Source: Bradyrhizobium sp. PSBB068 (lineage in GTDB: Bacteria; Pseudomonadota; Alphaproteobacteria; Rhizobiales; Xanthobacteraceae). Taken from it: 64,000 nt of DNA. A model generated the notes under the pieces. It was given only the letters and a program-made list of their open reading frames with translations. It did not search any database and was not told the DNA's origin. The position numbers and the translations under genes were made by a program. Positions within the stretch are counted from its first letter, which is position 1. Each line of letters begins with the position of its first letter. The stretch covers positions 6,768,001-6,832,000 of the forward strand of contig CP069300.1 in the NCBI GenBank assembly GCA_016839165.1, in the 5' to 3' direction. Positions 1 to 8,578 of the stretch are shown here, in pieces.

Positions 1-269
1 TCGCGGTCTACTCCGCGCATCGCGACACCCATTTCCGCTTTCTGAAAGATGTCACAATCGGCGACGAGATCGACATCACGCGAAGCGACGGCAAGACGTT
101 TCGCTACCGGGCCGACCGCAGCGCGGTCGTTCGCTTCGATCAATCCGGTATCGATCCTATCACGGATCAACATGAACTGGTGCTGTCGACCTGCTGGCCG
201 TTCGACGCACTGACATCGGGGCCCGAGCGTTATCTGTTGCACGCGCCCCTGATCGAACAGGGTTCCTGA
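1..269 (+). CDS. Class-D-like proteobacterial sortase, C-terminal part (5' end outside window)
   Basis: The reading frame enters from the left edge (codons from base 3) and gives 89 residues to a TGA. It shows the sortase His region (AVYSAHRD) and the catalytic Cys box (LVLSTCWPFDAL), with a later Arg in GPERYLL that fits the catalytic Arg. Sortases are membrane-anchored cysteine transpeptidases. Gram-negative members of this type usually sit next to a VWA-domain sortase target protein, which would lie upstream of this window. The start and any N-terminal membrane anchor cannot be seen. The family call is fairly firm; the substrate is unknown. Confidence 0.8.
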   Translation, partial: AVYSAHRDTHFRFLKDVTIGDEIDITRSDGKTFRYRADRSAVVRFDQSGIDPITDQHELVLSTCWPFDALTSGPERYLLHAPLIEQGS

Positions 270-435
270 TCCACATCAATTTCGCCTGCCGGGATATCGC
301 GCGCGACGCCCTGACTTGCGCCAGCGTGAGTTGCTACCCCCTTTCCCTCGCCATAAAAACAATGAAAAATCATCTCCTGCGGTGACGCACCGTGGGCCAG
401 AGGAAACAAGCAGAACAAGGATAAGGGCAGGCTCC

Positions 436-2658
436 ATGGAAGCTATCGCACGCACCGCGTCTCATCCGTCCCACAAATGGGCGCCGCCTGCTGACGCCAG
501 CGACATCGTCAAGAGCATCCATGCGATGCTGCACCCGCGCAACATCGTGCTGGTCGGCGCCACCGACAAGCCCGGCAACTACGCCGAGCGGATCTGGAAC
601 AACCTGGTCAAGTACAAATATGCCGGCGGCCTCTATCCGATCAACGCCAAGCGCGAGATGATCTGGGGCGTCACCTGCTACAAGGATTTCGCCAGCCTTC
701 CCGAAAAGCCCGACCACGTGCTGGTGCTGGTGCCGGCCCGCTTTGCCGTGCAGGTAATCCGCGACGCGGCCGCCGCCGGCGCGCGTTCGGCAACCATCGT
801 CACCTCGGGTTTCAGCGAATTGCAGGACGAGGAGAGCCAGCGCCTTGCGGCCGAGCTGAAGCAGGCGATCAAGGAGACCGGGCTTGCAGTCACCGGTCCG
901 AATTGCCTCGGCAATCTCAGCGCCGGCGAGAATTTGTTCACCAATATCGACGACCGCATCGTCACCATGGAGCAGGGCGCGGTCGCGATCGCCGGCCAGT
1001 CCGGCGCCATCGTGATGGCGATCCGCCAGGCGCTGGAGGATCGCGGCGTCGGCGTCGGCTACATGGTCACGACCGGCAATGAATCCGGTCTCGAGACCCC
1101 GGATCTGATGAGCTATTTCGCGGCCGATCCGAGCATCCGCGTCATCGTGGTCTATCTCGAAGGCGTCAGGAACACAAAGGTGTTCCGCGACGCCTGCAAG
1201 GCCGCACGCGCCGCGGGCAAGCCGGTGATCGCGCTGAAGCTCGGCGCCTCCGAAGGCGGCCGCGCCGCCGCGATGGCGCATACCGGCGCGCTGGCCGGCT
1301 CGATCGAGACATTCGACGCGATCTCGACCCGCGAGGGCGTGATCCGGGTGCGCGGACTGGATGAACTGATCGAAACCACCGAGTGCTTCGTCCATGCCGA
1401 TCCGCCGAAGGGCAATCGGCTTGCGGCCGTGTCGCTCTCCGGAGGCAAGCGCGGACTTTTGATCGACGCATTCTATTCCGCCGGGCTGAACTTCGCGCCG
1501 CTGAGCCCGAACGCGTCCGAGCAGCTGGCGAAGATGCTCGGGCCCGGCAGCATCGTCGGTAACCCGCTCGACGCCGGCTTCGCCGCGGTGGTCGACCCGT
1601 CCGTCTACATGAAGTCGATCAAGATCATGATCGACGATCCCGACACCGACATCGTCATCATCGATGCCGAGCTGCCCAAGGCGCCGCACGAACTGCGCGA
1701 GCGCAATCTGCGCATCGTCGACGAGATGGCGGGCCACGCCAACAAGCCGGTGATCTATATCAGCGCGATGTCGATCGGCTTCACCGACTTCACCAAGGGA
1801 CTGCGCAAATCGCTGCCCAATATCGCCGTCCTGCAGGGCCTCGACCGCGCGGTCGGCGCGATCAAGTCGCTGATCGAATATGCCGGCCTGCGCAAGGAGG
1901 TGCCCGACATCGTGTCGAGCTCGAAGGCGTCGGCGCGCGCGATGTTGGAGAAGGCGCTGAAGGCCGCCAACGGCGCTGCCGCGCTCGACGAGGTCGCCTC
2001 CAAGCAGCTGCTCAAGGCCTACGGCATCCCGATCTCGAAGGAAGCGGTCGCGCAGACCGCGGCCGATGCCGCAAAGATCGCCAAGCAGATCGGCTTCCCG
2101 GTGGTCGCCAAGGTGGTCAGCCCCGACATCCTGCACAAGTCCGACATCGGCGGCGTCGTGCTGAACCTCGCCAATGCGGCCGAGGTGAAGAAGGCGTTCA
2201 ACGACATCACCGCGCGGGTGAAGAAGCTGAAGGGCAAGCCGAAACTCGAAGGCATCCTGATCGCGCAGCAGGTCAAGGCCGACCTCGAGCTCGTGGTCGG
2301 CGCCTCGCTCGATGCCGAGATGGGCCCGGTGGTGCTGTTCGGCACCGGCGGTGTCGATATCGAGCTGATGAAGGACGTCGCGCTGGCCGGCGCACCGCTC
2401 GATGCCGCCGAGGCAAAGCAGCTGATCGGCAAGACCAAGGCCGGCGTCAAGATGAAGGGCTATCGCGGCAAGCCCGCGCTGCACGAGCCGTCGGCGGTGA
2501 AGGCGCTGGTCGGGCTCTCCAATTTGATGGCCGACGCCAACGGCCGCATCGCCTCGATCGACGTCAACCCGTTCCTGATCAATAGCAAGCTCGGCGTCGC
2601 CGTCGACGGACTGATCGTGCTGAACAACGCCGCCGCGAACAAGGCGGTGGGGCATTAG
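436..2658 (+). CDS. Acetate/acyl-CoA ligase family protein, NDP-forming (fused alpha and beta parts)
   Basis: A 740-residue protein from the ATG at 436; the open frame reaches back to 316 but has no better start. It has the order typical of single-chain NDP-forming acyl-CoA synthetases: CoA-binding Rossmann domain (about residues 40-165, with the HPRNIVLVGATDKPG region), succinyl-CoA-ligase-like domains (about 165-480) with the likely phospho-histidine in AMAHTGALAG, and a C-terminal ATP-grasp domain (about 510-735, GFPVVAKVVSPDILHKSD and DVNPFLI). Such enzymes interconvert an acyl-CoA and acid plus NTP in the cytoplasm. The acyl substrate cannot be read from sequence. It stands alone, followed by a palindromic repeat. 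Confidence 0.85.
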   Translation: MEAIARTASHPSHKWAPPADASDIVKSIHAMLHPRNIVLVGATDKPGNYAERIWNNLVKYKYAGGLYPINAKREMIWGVTCYKDFASLPEKPDHVLVLVPARFAVQVIRDAAAAGARSATIVTSGFSELQDEESQRLAAELKQAIKETGLAVTGPNCLGNLSAGENLFTNIDDRIVTMEQGAVAIAGQSGAIVMAIRQALEDRGVGVGYMVTTGNESGLETPDLMSYFAADPSIRVIVVYLEGVRNTKVFRDACKAARAAGKPVIALKLGASEGGRAAAMAHTGALAGSIETFDAISTREGVIRVRGLDELIETTECFVHADPPKGNRLAAVSLSGGKRGLLIDAFYSAGLNFAPLSPNASEQLAKMLGPGSIVGNPLDAGFAAVVDPSVYMKSIKIMIDDPDTDIVIIDAELPKAPHELRERNLRIVDEMAGHANKPVIYISAMSIGFTDFTKGLRKSLPNIAVLQGLDRAVGAIKSLIEYAGLRKEVPDIVSSSKASARAMLEKALKAANGAAALDEVASKQLLKAYGIPISKEAVAQTAADAAKIAKQIGFPVVAKVVSPDILHKSDIGGVVLNLANAAEVKKAFNDITARVKKLKGKPKLEGILIAQQVKADLELVVGASLDAEMGPVVLFGTGGVDIELMKDVALAGAPLDAAEAKQLIGKTKAGVKMKGYRGKPALHEPSAVKALVGLSNLMADANGRIASIDVNPFLINSKLGVAVDGLIVLNNAAANKAVGH

Positions 2659-2681
2659 GCTTCGCTGCACACTCTTTGTTT

Positions 2682-2781
2682 CGTCATCCTAGGGTGCGAG
2701 CGGAGCGAGCCGCGAAGGGTGAATCGGCCGCAGTGGGGCCGTTCATCCTTCGAGACGCGCAACGCGCTACTCAGGATGACG
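2682..2781. repeat. Palindromic intergenic repeat with CGTCATCCT ends
   Basis: About 100 bases bounded by CGTCATCCT and its complement AGGATGACG, with an inner run about GCGAGCGGAGCGAGCCGCGAA and a facing GTTCATCCTTCGAGACGCGC. This looks like a widespread bradyrhizobial mobile palindromic repeat. It lies between convergent genes and could fold at the ends of both transcripts. Confidence 0.7.
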
Positions 2782-2795
2782 GAATTGAAAACGCG

Positions 2796-3557
2796 CTAGA
2801 AGCTCGCGCCCCATTGCAGCGCGGTCTGCATCAGCCAGTCGCGATAGAGCGTCAGCGGTGTCACGCCGGTGATGCCGCCGCAGCCGGCGGTGCCGTTCGG
2901 ACCGGTGGACCAGCTCACCACGCCGACGATGACGGGCCCGCCCGGCTTGTCCTCGAACACGGGCGCGCCGGAATCGCCGGTGCAGGCCCCGAGCCCGTCG
3001 CGCACGCCTTGTCCGACCGGATCGACGAGACGGATCTGCAGCGTGCCGGGCTTGCCGCTCGCGATCAGTCCGGCGACGCGAATGCTGCCGCCGCTCTTGC
3101 CGTCGCCGCGCACGGTGACGCCGACGCCCGCGACGGTGAAGCGGCCGCCGACCTGGATCGGAATGTTGGGCATGCCGAGCGCGGCCGGCGCCTTGCCTGC
3201 GACCGGTGCCGTAAGCTGCAGCAGCGCCACGTCAGCGGTCGCGACATGATCGGTCATCGCCTGCATCCGGAAGCCGGGATGAATCGCAACCGTCTTGACG
3301 TCCTGCAGCTTGGGCTGCCGGTCCGCACCGTACTCGACGATCTTGTAGTCGGCACCGGGCTGGACGCAATGCGCCGCGGTCAGCACGACCTTCGGCGCGA
3401 TCAGCGCACCGGTGCAGAAATTGCCGCGCGAACCAACGATGGTGACCACCGCGCGCGCGACACCGTCGGTCGACGGCGCGCCGCCACCGACGATCGCGAA
3501 GGCCGGCGTTGCCATCAACAGGGTCAGAAAGGCTGTCGCTCGAATCAAGCTCGTCAT
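2796..3557 (-). CDS. Secreted trypsin-like serine protease (S1 family)
   Basis: A 253-residue protein starting at MTSLIRATAF, which begins a clear signal peptide ending in ATPAFA. Mature protein starts near IVGGGAPS, the classic activated N-terminus of chymotrypsin-fold proteases. The catalytic triad is visible: His in LTAAHC, Asp in TADVALLQL, Ser in TGDSGAPVF. It is probably exported to the periplasm or outside. An upstream in-frame ATG (MLNSETDRRG) would bury the signal peptide and was not used. Its relation to the peptide cluster on the other strand is unknown; the two are divergent and 436 bases apart. Confidence 0.88.
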   Translation of the reverse strand: MTSLIRATAFLTLLMATPAFAIVGGGAPSTDGVARAVVTIVGSRGNFCTGALIAPKVVLTAAHCVQPGADYKIVEYGADRQPKLQDVKTVAIHPGFRMQAMTDHVATADVALLQLTAPVAGKAPAALGMPNIPIQVGGRFTVAGVGVTVRGDGKSGGSIRVAGLIASGKPGTLQIRLVDPVGQGVRDGLGACTGDSGAPVFEDKPGGPVIVGVVSWSTGPNGTAGCGGITGVTPLTLYRDWLMQTALQWGASF

Positions 3558-3993
3558 GGAACCCCGTCGATCTGTTTCGGAATTGAGCACCGAGGCGCGG
3601 CATTGCGTCGCTCACCCTCGGCTTCGGAGAACACGCATTCTTGTACAGAGCATCCGGGCCTTCACGCGTCAATTATCTAAATATCTAGTCGACGATGACT
3701 ACGGCGTTGAACTCGCCGCCAGATTTGCTGCAGCACCTTGGCGTCCACACGTATCGTATCGTCGCCTTGCCGCAACGTCCGACACGTCGTATCGTGCGTC
3801 GCTGTCAGCACGACGCACGAATGTGAACTGCATCTCTTGATCCCGCGTGGATCAGGGCCGTAATTTCGGCCAGATAACAACACAACCTCTGGCAGCATAC
3901 CGCATACTTACCTTCATGACTTTCTGGATGCCGGTGCCGTCGACCACCAGACAGACGGCTTTTCCATCCGCCATTTCGTTGAGTTCGAGGATA
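3558..3993. other. Intergenic region between divergent protease and LuxR-type regulator
   Basis: The stretch holds promoters for both divergent genes. A short AT-rich patch lies near 3673-3686, and a small inverted repeat TGATCC/GGATCA lies at 3839-3855. The upstream extension of the regulator frame (from 3847) has no convincing start or domain. No gene is supported here. Confidence 0.5.
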
Positions 3994-4671
3994 ATGATGA
4001 GGATCGCGGTCGTCACGCCGATCAGGCTGTTCAGCGAGGGGCTTACCTCGAGTTTCCGAAACCACGCGGAATTTGCCGTCGAGGCGGCGGTTTCCGATCT
4101 TGCCGGCCTGCGCGCGACCCTCGGGGCCGGTGGCGTGAATGTCATTCTGATCGATGTCACACAGGGCATCGATCTCGACGAGGTGCGCGTGATTGCGAGC
4201 GAGTATTCCGACATCGCCCTGGTCGCGCTCGGTCTCAACGAAGACCGACGCGACGTGGTTCGCTGCGGTCGCGCCGGGTTCAGCGGTTACATTTCCCGGA
4301 ATGCCAGCTTCGACGAGCTCTGTCGCGCGCTGTCGGACGTGGCATCAGGGCGGCTTGCCTGCAGCGCCGAGATTTCCGGCGGCCTGCTGCGCGCGCTGTT
4401 TTGCATGGACCGCCAGACGGATACGATCGACACGGACCAGGGACTGACGCCCCGCGAAAGCGAGGTTCTCAAGCTGATCGGACAGGGCATGTCGAACAAG
4501 GAGATCGCACGCGATCTCAGTCTCAGCCTTGCGACCGTCAAGCATCACGTCCATCACGTGCTGCAGAAGCTCGGCCTGCCGCGCCGCGCGCAGGCGATGC
4601 GGCGGGTGCGGGAAGCGCCGTGGATCGCATCCTCGGCGCCGGCTCTCGATCGCCGCCGCGAGCTCGACTGA
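3994..4671 (+). CDS. LuxR-family response-regulator-like transcription factor with atypical receiver
   Basis: From the ATG at 3994 (GAGG seven bases before) the protein is 225 residues. An N-terminal receiver-like domain (about 1-120) keeps a candidate phosphoacceptor Asp54 in VILIDV, but the usual acidic pair near the N-terminus is replaced by TP (IAVVTPIRLFSEG), so normal phosphorylation is doubtful. The C-terminal LuxR helix-turn-helix is typical (LTPRESEVLKLIGQGMSNKE, then LATVKHHVHHVLQKL). It lies 371 bases upstream of the PatG-like gene in the same direction, so it is the natural candidate regulator of that cluster. This link is inferred from position. Confidence 0.85.
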   Translation: MMRIAVVTPIRLFSEGLTSSFRNHAEFAVEAAVSDLAGLRATLGAGGVNVILIDVTQGIDLDEVRVIASEYSDIALVALGLNEDRRDVVRCGRAGFSGYISRNASFDELCRALSDVASGRLACSAEISGGLLRALFCMDRQTDTIDTDQGLTPRESEVLKLIGQGMSNKEIARDLSLSLATVKHHVHHVLQKLGLPRRAQAMRRVREAPWIASSAPALDRRRELD

Positions 4672-4772
4672 CCCCAGCATCTTGAATTCCGTGTTCGGCC
4701 GGCCGCGGGAGCGTGACACTCCGGCGGCAGGGTGCCGCACGTCCTTGCGCATGCATGGACGGCGCGCCGCGC

Positions 4773-4865
4773 GATCGATCCCAACTAAATCCTTCGATCG
4801 ATCTTTCGTACCGCGCGATCGATCTCGTGGATCGGTTCTGGATCGATTTCTGGATCGATTGATCC
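4773..4865. repeat. Phased GATCGAT repeats upstream of the PatG-like gene
   Basis: GATCGATC occurs perfectly at 4773-4780, 4796-4803 and 4817-4824, followed by GATC-containing copies starting at 4830, 4841, 4853 and 4861. Spacings are 23, 21, 13, 11, 12 and 8, close to one or two turns of the helix, so most copies face the same side of the DNA. The remainder of the 4672-5042 gap shows no gene. This is a candidate operator array, possibly for the LuxR-type regulator next to it. Confidence 0.5.
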
Positions 4866-5042
4866 GCATCACCGGCTCGATCCTTTCTGATCCACCGCGG
4901 CGAATAGGCCTCTCGCCGCACACCTGCCACAACAGCGCCAACGCAACGACATGCCGCTCTTTTCGCTCGCTGCGTGAAAGCAATTTGGTGTGGAAGAGGA
5001 TCGACTGCGTGAATTCGCGGCAGATCGGTCAGGAATGATTTC

Positions 5043-7493
5043 ATGAATCCAGTTGCCGACATCGCTGGTCTGACTGCCTTGTGGCAGAGAACGTCGGGTG
5101 GCGACCCCGAGGTGAAGATCGCGATCATCGACGGCCCCGTCGATCTCAATCATCCCTCGCTCAGGCAGGCGCGTGTCGCCTTGGGCGGCGAGTTCGTCGC
5201 GCCGTCCTCGCCCACGATCCAGTCCGAGCACGGCACGCATGTCACCAGCGTGCTGATGGGCACGCCCGGCAGCCCGGTGCTCGGCGTGGCGCCGAATTGC
5301 AGCGCCACTGTGTTCTCGATCTATCGCGAGAATGCCGCCGGGCAGATCGTGCCCTCGTCGCAAAGCACCCTGGCGCTCGCGATTAATCAGGCGCTGGCCG
5401 TCGGCGCCGACGTCATCAACATCAGCAGCGGCCAGCAATCCACGACCGGACAGGCCGATCGCATCCTGGTCGATGCGGTGCGCGCCTGCGAGCGCGCCGG
5501 CAAGCTGATCGTCGCCGCCGCCGGCAATGACGGCTGCCGCTGCGTCCAGGTGCCGGGCAGCCTCTCGTCGGTGCTCGCGGTCGGCGCGTGCGATCTGGCC
5601 GGCAATCCGCTGGCGTTCAGCAATTTCGGCGACGCCTATCTCGAGAACGGCATCCTGGCGCCGGGCGAGAACATTGCCGGCGCCTCGCCGGTCCGCAATG
5701 TCAGCCTGCGCTCCGGAACGAGCTTCGCCGCGCCGATCGTCACCGGCGTCGTCGCGCTGCTGCTCTCATGCCTGCGCCAGAACGGACGCAAGGCCGATCC
5801 GCAAGCCGTCCGTGCCGCGCTGCTCGAAAGCGCGGCGCCCTGCCGCAACGACGGCAGCGCCTCGCGCTGTCTCGCCGGACGGCTCGACATTCCCGCGGCT
5901 GTCGCCGCCCTGCTTGGCGAGCAGGCGGACGCCGTCACGCCGTCGGGTGCCACGGCCGCGCCTCCCCGCTTCTGGGGAGTGTCCGCGCGCCCTTTCGTCC
6001 AACCATCATCCGCCGCTCAGCCAACTGCAACCAGAGAGGGTTCCATGGGAGATCTATCAGCAATGTCTGCACCATCGGCTCCGCGCATCTTCGGGCCGGA
6101 CGGCTCGGTCCTGCGAAGCAGCGCCGGGATCATGCCAAGCGAGGCGCAGCCTGCCGCGCCGGCAGCACCTGCGGCCATGGCCGTCCCCGTTGATCACGGT
6201 ATCGTCGCCGCACCGATCGCGGCGCCCGCGCCGTATCCGTATCACGCACCCCATGCAGGCGGCGACATGGTCTGGATGCCGGCACCGGCGCCGCAGATCG
6301 TCATGCCGCAGATGATGATGCCGCAGATGGCGATGCCGACGGCCGGCATGATGCCGCAAACCTGGCTGCAGCCGCAGCAATTGCCGGCGCTGATGCCGAG
6401 CAACGCGCTTCCCGTCGCAATGCCGCAGGCGCTGCCGATGTACGAAGCGCCCGCGGTCCGGACCAGCGAGAAGAGCTGCGGCTGCGGCGGCGGCATGCGT
6501 CCGCAGAGTGCTGCGGCCGAATCGACCGGTCAGCTCGCTTTCCCGATCGGCCGGCTGTTCTACGATTTCGGCAAGGAAGCCCGGCTCGATTACTTCGTGC
6601 AGGCGATCGCCAACTGGCGCGACAGCCTGGTCGGACGCGGCGATCCGGCATTCGGTCCGGATCGCGATCACTCCGGCGATACGTCGGCGCCCTACAATCC
6701 GGCGATCATGGCGCGCTATCTGCTGAACCAGGCCGAAGGCGAGACCGCGACACCGGCCGGCGCCGGCAACAACTTCCCGGATGCCGACGCCATCACCTGG
6801 ACGATGACGATCGATTCGATCCCGATCTACGCGATCAAGCCGCTCGATGTGTTCGGTCTTGGATTCTTCGCCGCGCTGATCCTGGCGCTTTGGCACCAGG
6901 AAGTCTCGCACGATGATCCAGCGACGACCCGCACGGTAGTGACCGCGACCGCGGCCGTCGCCGACGACGCGCGGCCGGCGCCGCGGCCGGCATTCCCGCC
7001 ACCCGGCGGCGTTGCGCGGGTTTCGATGGCCGGCTGGGTCGACAGCACCAACACGACCAAGCTGCTCAACGGCACCGTCGTGCCGACGCTGGTGACCGAT
7101 TGGCGCGGTTTCTACCAATGGGATCTGTTCACGCTGTTCGGGCCACTGCCCTGGCCGGACGGCGCGGAAGGCTTCCTCGAGCGGATCTACAACGAGTTCC
7201 GCAATGTCGGTCTCTCTCCGCAGGACCGCGCGCTGAACTATTCCGCGATGAATGCCTACAACACGCGGAAGATCTTCATCGACGCCGCCAAGAAGGGTCT
7301 GCGGCTCGATACCGTCGAGGTCGACCAGAGCGTCATCTGCCGCCCCGACTCGATTTGCCACGACGTGACCTACCGCTTCTTCAATCCGACGCAGGTCCTG
7401 ACCCAGGCGCGCGAAGTCTATCAATACACGATCGACGTCAGCGACGTGGTGCCGGTGGCGGTCGGGCCGCTGCGGCAGTGGCAGGTCTATTGA
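5043..7493 (+). CDS. PatG-like subtilisin (S8) protease with cyanobactin-protease C-terminal domain
   Basis: An 816-residue protein. Residues about 1-290 are a subtilisin domain with Asp30 (KIAIIDGPVD), His63 (EHGTHVTSV), oxyanion Asn162 (AAAGNDG) and Ser227 (RSGTSFAAP). Residues about 300-490 are a Pro/Ala/Met-rich linker with MPQMMMPQM-type runs and a CGCGGG patch. Residues about 495-816 match the C-terminal region of PatG: GQLAFPIGRLFYDFG, FLERIYNEFRNVGLSPQDRA, ALNYSAMNAY, ICRPDSICHDVTYRFFNPTQ and YTIDVSDVVPVAVG. PatG cleaves and macrocyclises cyanobactin precursor peptides. No signal peptide is seen, so it is probably cytoplasmic. An ATG at 6045 preceded by GAGAGGG could start the C-terminal part separately. 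The family match is from memory, but the motif agreement is extensive. Confidence 0.88.
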   Translation: MNPVADIAGLTALWQRTSGGDPEVKIAIIDGPVDLNHPSLRQARVALGGEFVAPSSPTIQSEHGTHVTSVLMGTPGSPVLGVAPNCSATVFSIYRENAAGQIVPSSQSTLALAINQALAVGADVINISSGQQSTTGQADRILVDAVRACERAGKLIVAAAGNDGCRCVQVPGSLSSVLAVGACDLAGNPLAFSNFGDAYLENGILAPGENIAGASPVRNVSLRSGTSFAAPIVTGVVALLLSCLRQNGRKADPQAVRAALLESAAPCRNDGSASRCLAGRLDIPAAVAALLGEQADAVTPSGATAAPPRFWGVSARPFVQPSSAAQPTATREGSMGDLSAMSAPSAPRIFGPDGSVLRSSAGIMPSEAQPAAPAAPAAMAVPVDHGIVAAPIAAPAPYPYHAPHAGGDMVWMPAPAPQIVMPQMMMPQMAMPTAGMMPQTWLQPQQLPALMPSNALPVAMPQALPMYEAPAVRTSEKSCGCGGGMRPQSAAAESTGQLAFPIGRLFYDFGKEARLDYFVQAIANWRDSLVGRGDPAFGPDRDHSGDTSAPYNPAIMARYLLNQAEGETATPAGAGNNFPDADAITWTMTIDSIPIYAIKPLDVFGLGFFAALILALWHQEVSHDDPATTRTVVTATAAVADDARPAPRPAFPPPGGVARVSMAGWVDSTNTTKLLNGTVVPTLVTDWRGFYQWDLFTLFGPLPWPDGAEGFLERIYNEFRNVGLSPQDRALNYSAMNAYNTRKIFIDAAKKGLRLDTVEVDQSVICRPDSICHDVTYRFFNPTQVLTQAREVYQYTIDVSDVVPVAVGPLRQWQVY

Positions 7494-7667
7494 CGCGATT
7501 GCTCCTCTGCGTCCGGAGGAGAGCAGAACGTGGCGCGAATTTGCGTCACGTGGTCCAGGGGATCGACGCGATGAGCGATCCCCTGGGCGACGTCCAGCGA
7601 CGGCTGCCCCGGTCGGTGCCTACCTCCCGTAGTTGCCGTCAATTCAAACCGAAAGAAGGAGCTGAAC

Positions 7668-7859
7668 ATGTACGCAAGGAACGACTTTGAGACCTTCGGC
7701 AGCGTGCGTAGCCCGATCCAGTGTGAGGGCATCGAGCGCGGTCCGAAGCGGATTGCCGAAGTGGCGACCAACGGGTCGGTCAACCCGCAGGGTTGGCAGG
7801 ACATCGTCGGCGGCGTCGTGCAGGCGCTGCCGGGCGTCCTCGGTGCTTTCGGCATCTGA
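7668..7859 (+). CDS. Small peptide, candidate precursor for the PatG-like protease
   Basis: A 63-residue ORF with a strong ribosome-binding site (AAGGAG about seven bases before the ATG). The N-terminal part is polar and charged (MYARNDFETFGSVRSPI, one Cys at residue 19). The C-terminal third is hydrophobic and glycine-rich (IVGGVVQALPGVLGAFGI). This leader-like plus hydrophobic-core layout, next to a PatG-type protease, fits a ribosomally made peptide precursor. No AYDG-type cyanobactin recognition tail is seen. It is followed by a perfect hairpin. The precursor role is inference. Confidence 0.65.
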   Translation: MYARNDFETFGSVRSPIQCEGIERGPKRIAEVATNGSVNPQGWQDIVGGVVQALPGVLGAFGI

Positions 7860-7870
7860 TCGCCAAACTC

Positions 7871-7893
7871 GGGGCCCGGCGCTGTCGGGCCCC
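7871..7893 (+). terminator. Perfect 8-bp GC hairpin just after the first small peptide
   Basis: GGGGCCCG (7871-7878), a seven-base loop, then CGGGCCCC (7886-7893), starting 11 bases after the peptide's stop codon. No T-run follows, so it may be a partial terminator or an mRNA-stabilising structure that sets the first peptide's expression above that of the downstream genes, as is common for precursor-peptide genes. Confidence 0.55.
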
Positions 7894-7915
7894 ACCCCAC
7901 CTCGAGGAGGCCGAC

Positions 7916-8095
7916 ATGATGCAGAAGTCCACTGCCAGGAGCCCACAGCAACAACAGCAGAACGGTCGCCGGATCGAGCCCTCCGGAAAGATCGTCGTGT
8001 CGTCGGTCGTGAGCCACGCCTCGTTGCTCGCTGCGATCAGCGACCGCAACCCGATCATCGCCAAACGCACCACATCCGACGAGGACCAATCCTGA
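7916..8095 (+). CDS. Small peptide of unknown function in the PatG-like cluster
   Basis: A 59-residue ORF with a good ribosome-binding site (CGAGGAGG just upstream; the ATG is doubled, so translation may begin at 7916 or 7919). It has a polar N-terminus with a five-Gln run, a hydrophobic Ser/Val/Ala middle (KIVVSSVVSHASLLAAI) and an acidic tail (TTSDEDQS). No known domain is recognised. It could be a second precursor, a leader-binding protein or an accessory protein. Its place between the first peptide and the methyltransferase-like gene, all on one strand with short gaps, suggests one operon. Confidence 0.6.
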   Translation: MMQKSTARSPQQQQQNGRRIEPSGKIVVSSVVSHASLLAAISDRNPIIAKRTTSDEDQS

Positions 8096-8145
8096 CGTCC
8101 GAATCCTGAAATCGTCGTCATCACCCAACCTATGGAGCCGATGCC

Positions 8146-8478
8146 ATGGCAAGAACGCCCCGCCAATCCGGATCCGGCAATGCCGCCCCGCCGCCGGCGG
8201 AATCAACAGCCTCAGCCGTTGCCGAAGCACGGCGCCCGCTGGAAGCGGCCGTTGTCGCCCGTCCGAAGATCGCCACCACGCCCGCGCCGCCGACCACGCC
8301 CGCCTACATGGCGCCGCCGCAGGGCCCCGGCGCCCCGCAGCAGATGCGCCATGACGGCTCGCCGAGCTCGGAGGAGAGACTTAACACCGCGATGAAGATC
8401 CTGCTCGATCCGACCGCCCGCGCGCTGCCGAGCAAGGTCTATTCCGGACAGGCGCGAAACTGGACCCGCCGACCGTGA
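8146..8478 (+). CDS. Pro/Ala-rich small protein of unknown function in the PatG-like cluster
   Basis: A 110-residue ORF rich in Pro, Ala, Arg and Gln, with low complexity in residues 10-70 (for example PAYMAPPQGPGAPQQ) and a more ordered tail (RLNTAMKILLDPTARALP). GGAG lies 9-12 bases upstream of the ATG. There is no signal peptide, membrane segment or recognised domain. The Pro/Met-rich style resembles the linker inside the PatG-like protein. It lies 50 bases after the second peptide and 100 bases before the methyltransferase-like gene. It may be a third substrate or an adaptor; this is not known. Confidence 0.55.
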   Translation: MARTPRQSGSGNAAPPPAESTASAVAEARRPLEAAVVARPKIATTPAPPTTPAYMAPPQGPGAPQQMRHDGSPSSEERLNTAMKILLDPTARALPSKVYSGQARNWTRRP

Positions 8479-8578
8479 CCGTTTGAGCGCGCCGAGCCGC
8501 GCGTCGATCCGCTACCCGGATATGCAACGGCCCGCCCGATCCGGCGGTGCGGCCGTTGCCGCCCGTCGGAGGACAGAC

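Noticed and set aside
370..2670. A 766-codon minus-strand frame opposite the acyl-CoA synthetase
   Set aside because: It is a GC-bias shadow with Asp/His/Arg-rich composition and no domain; the plus strand carries full synthetase motifs.
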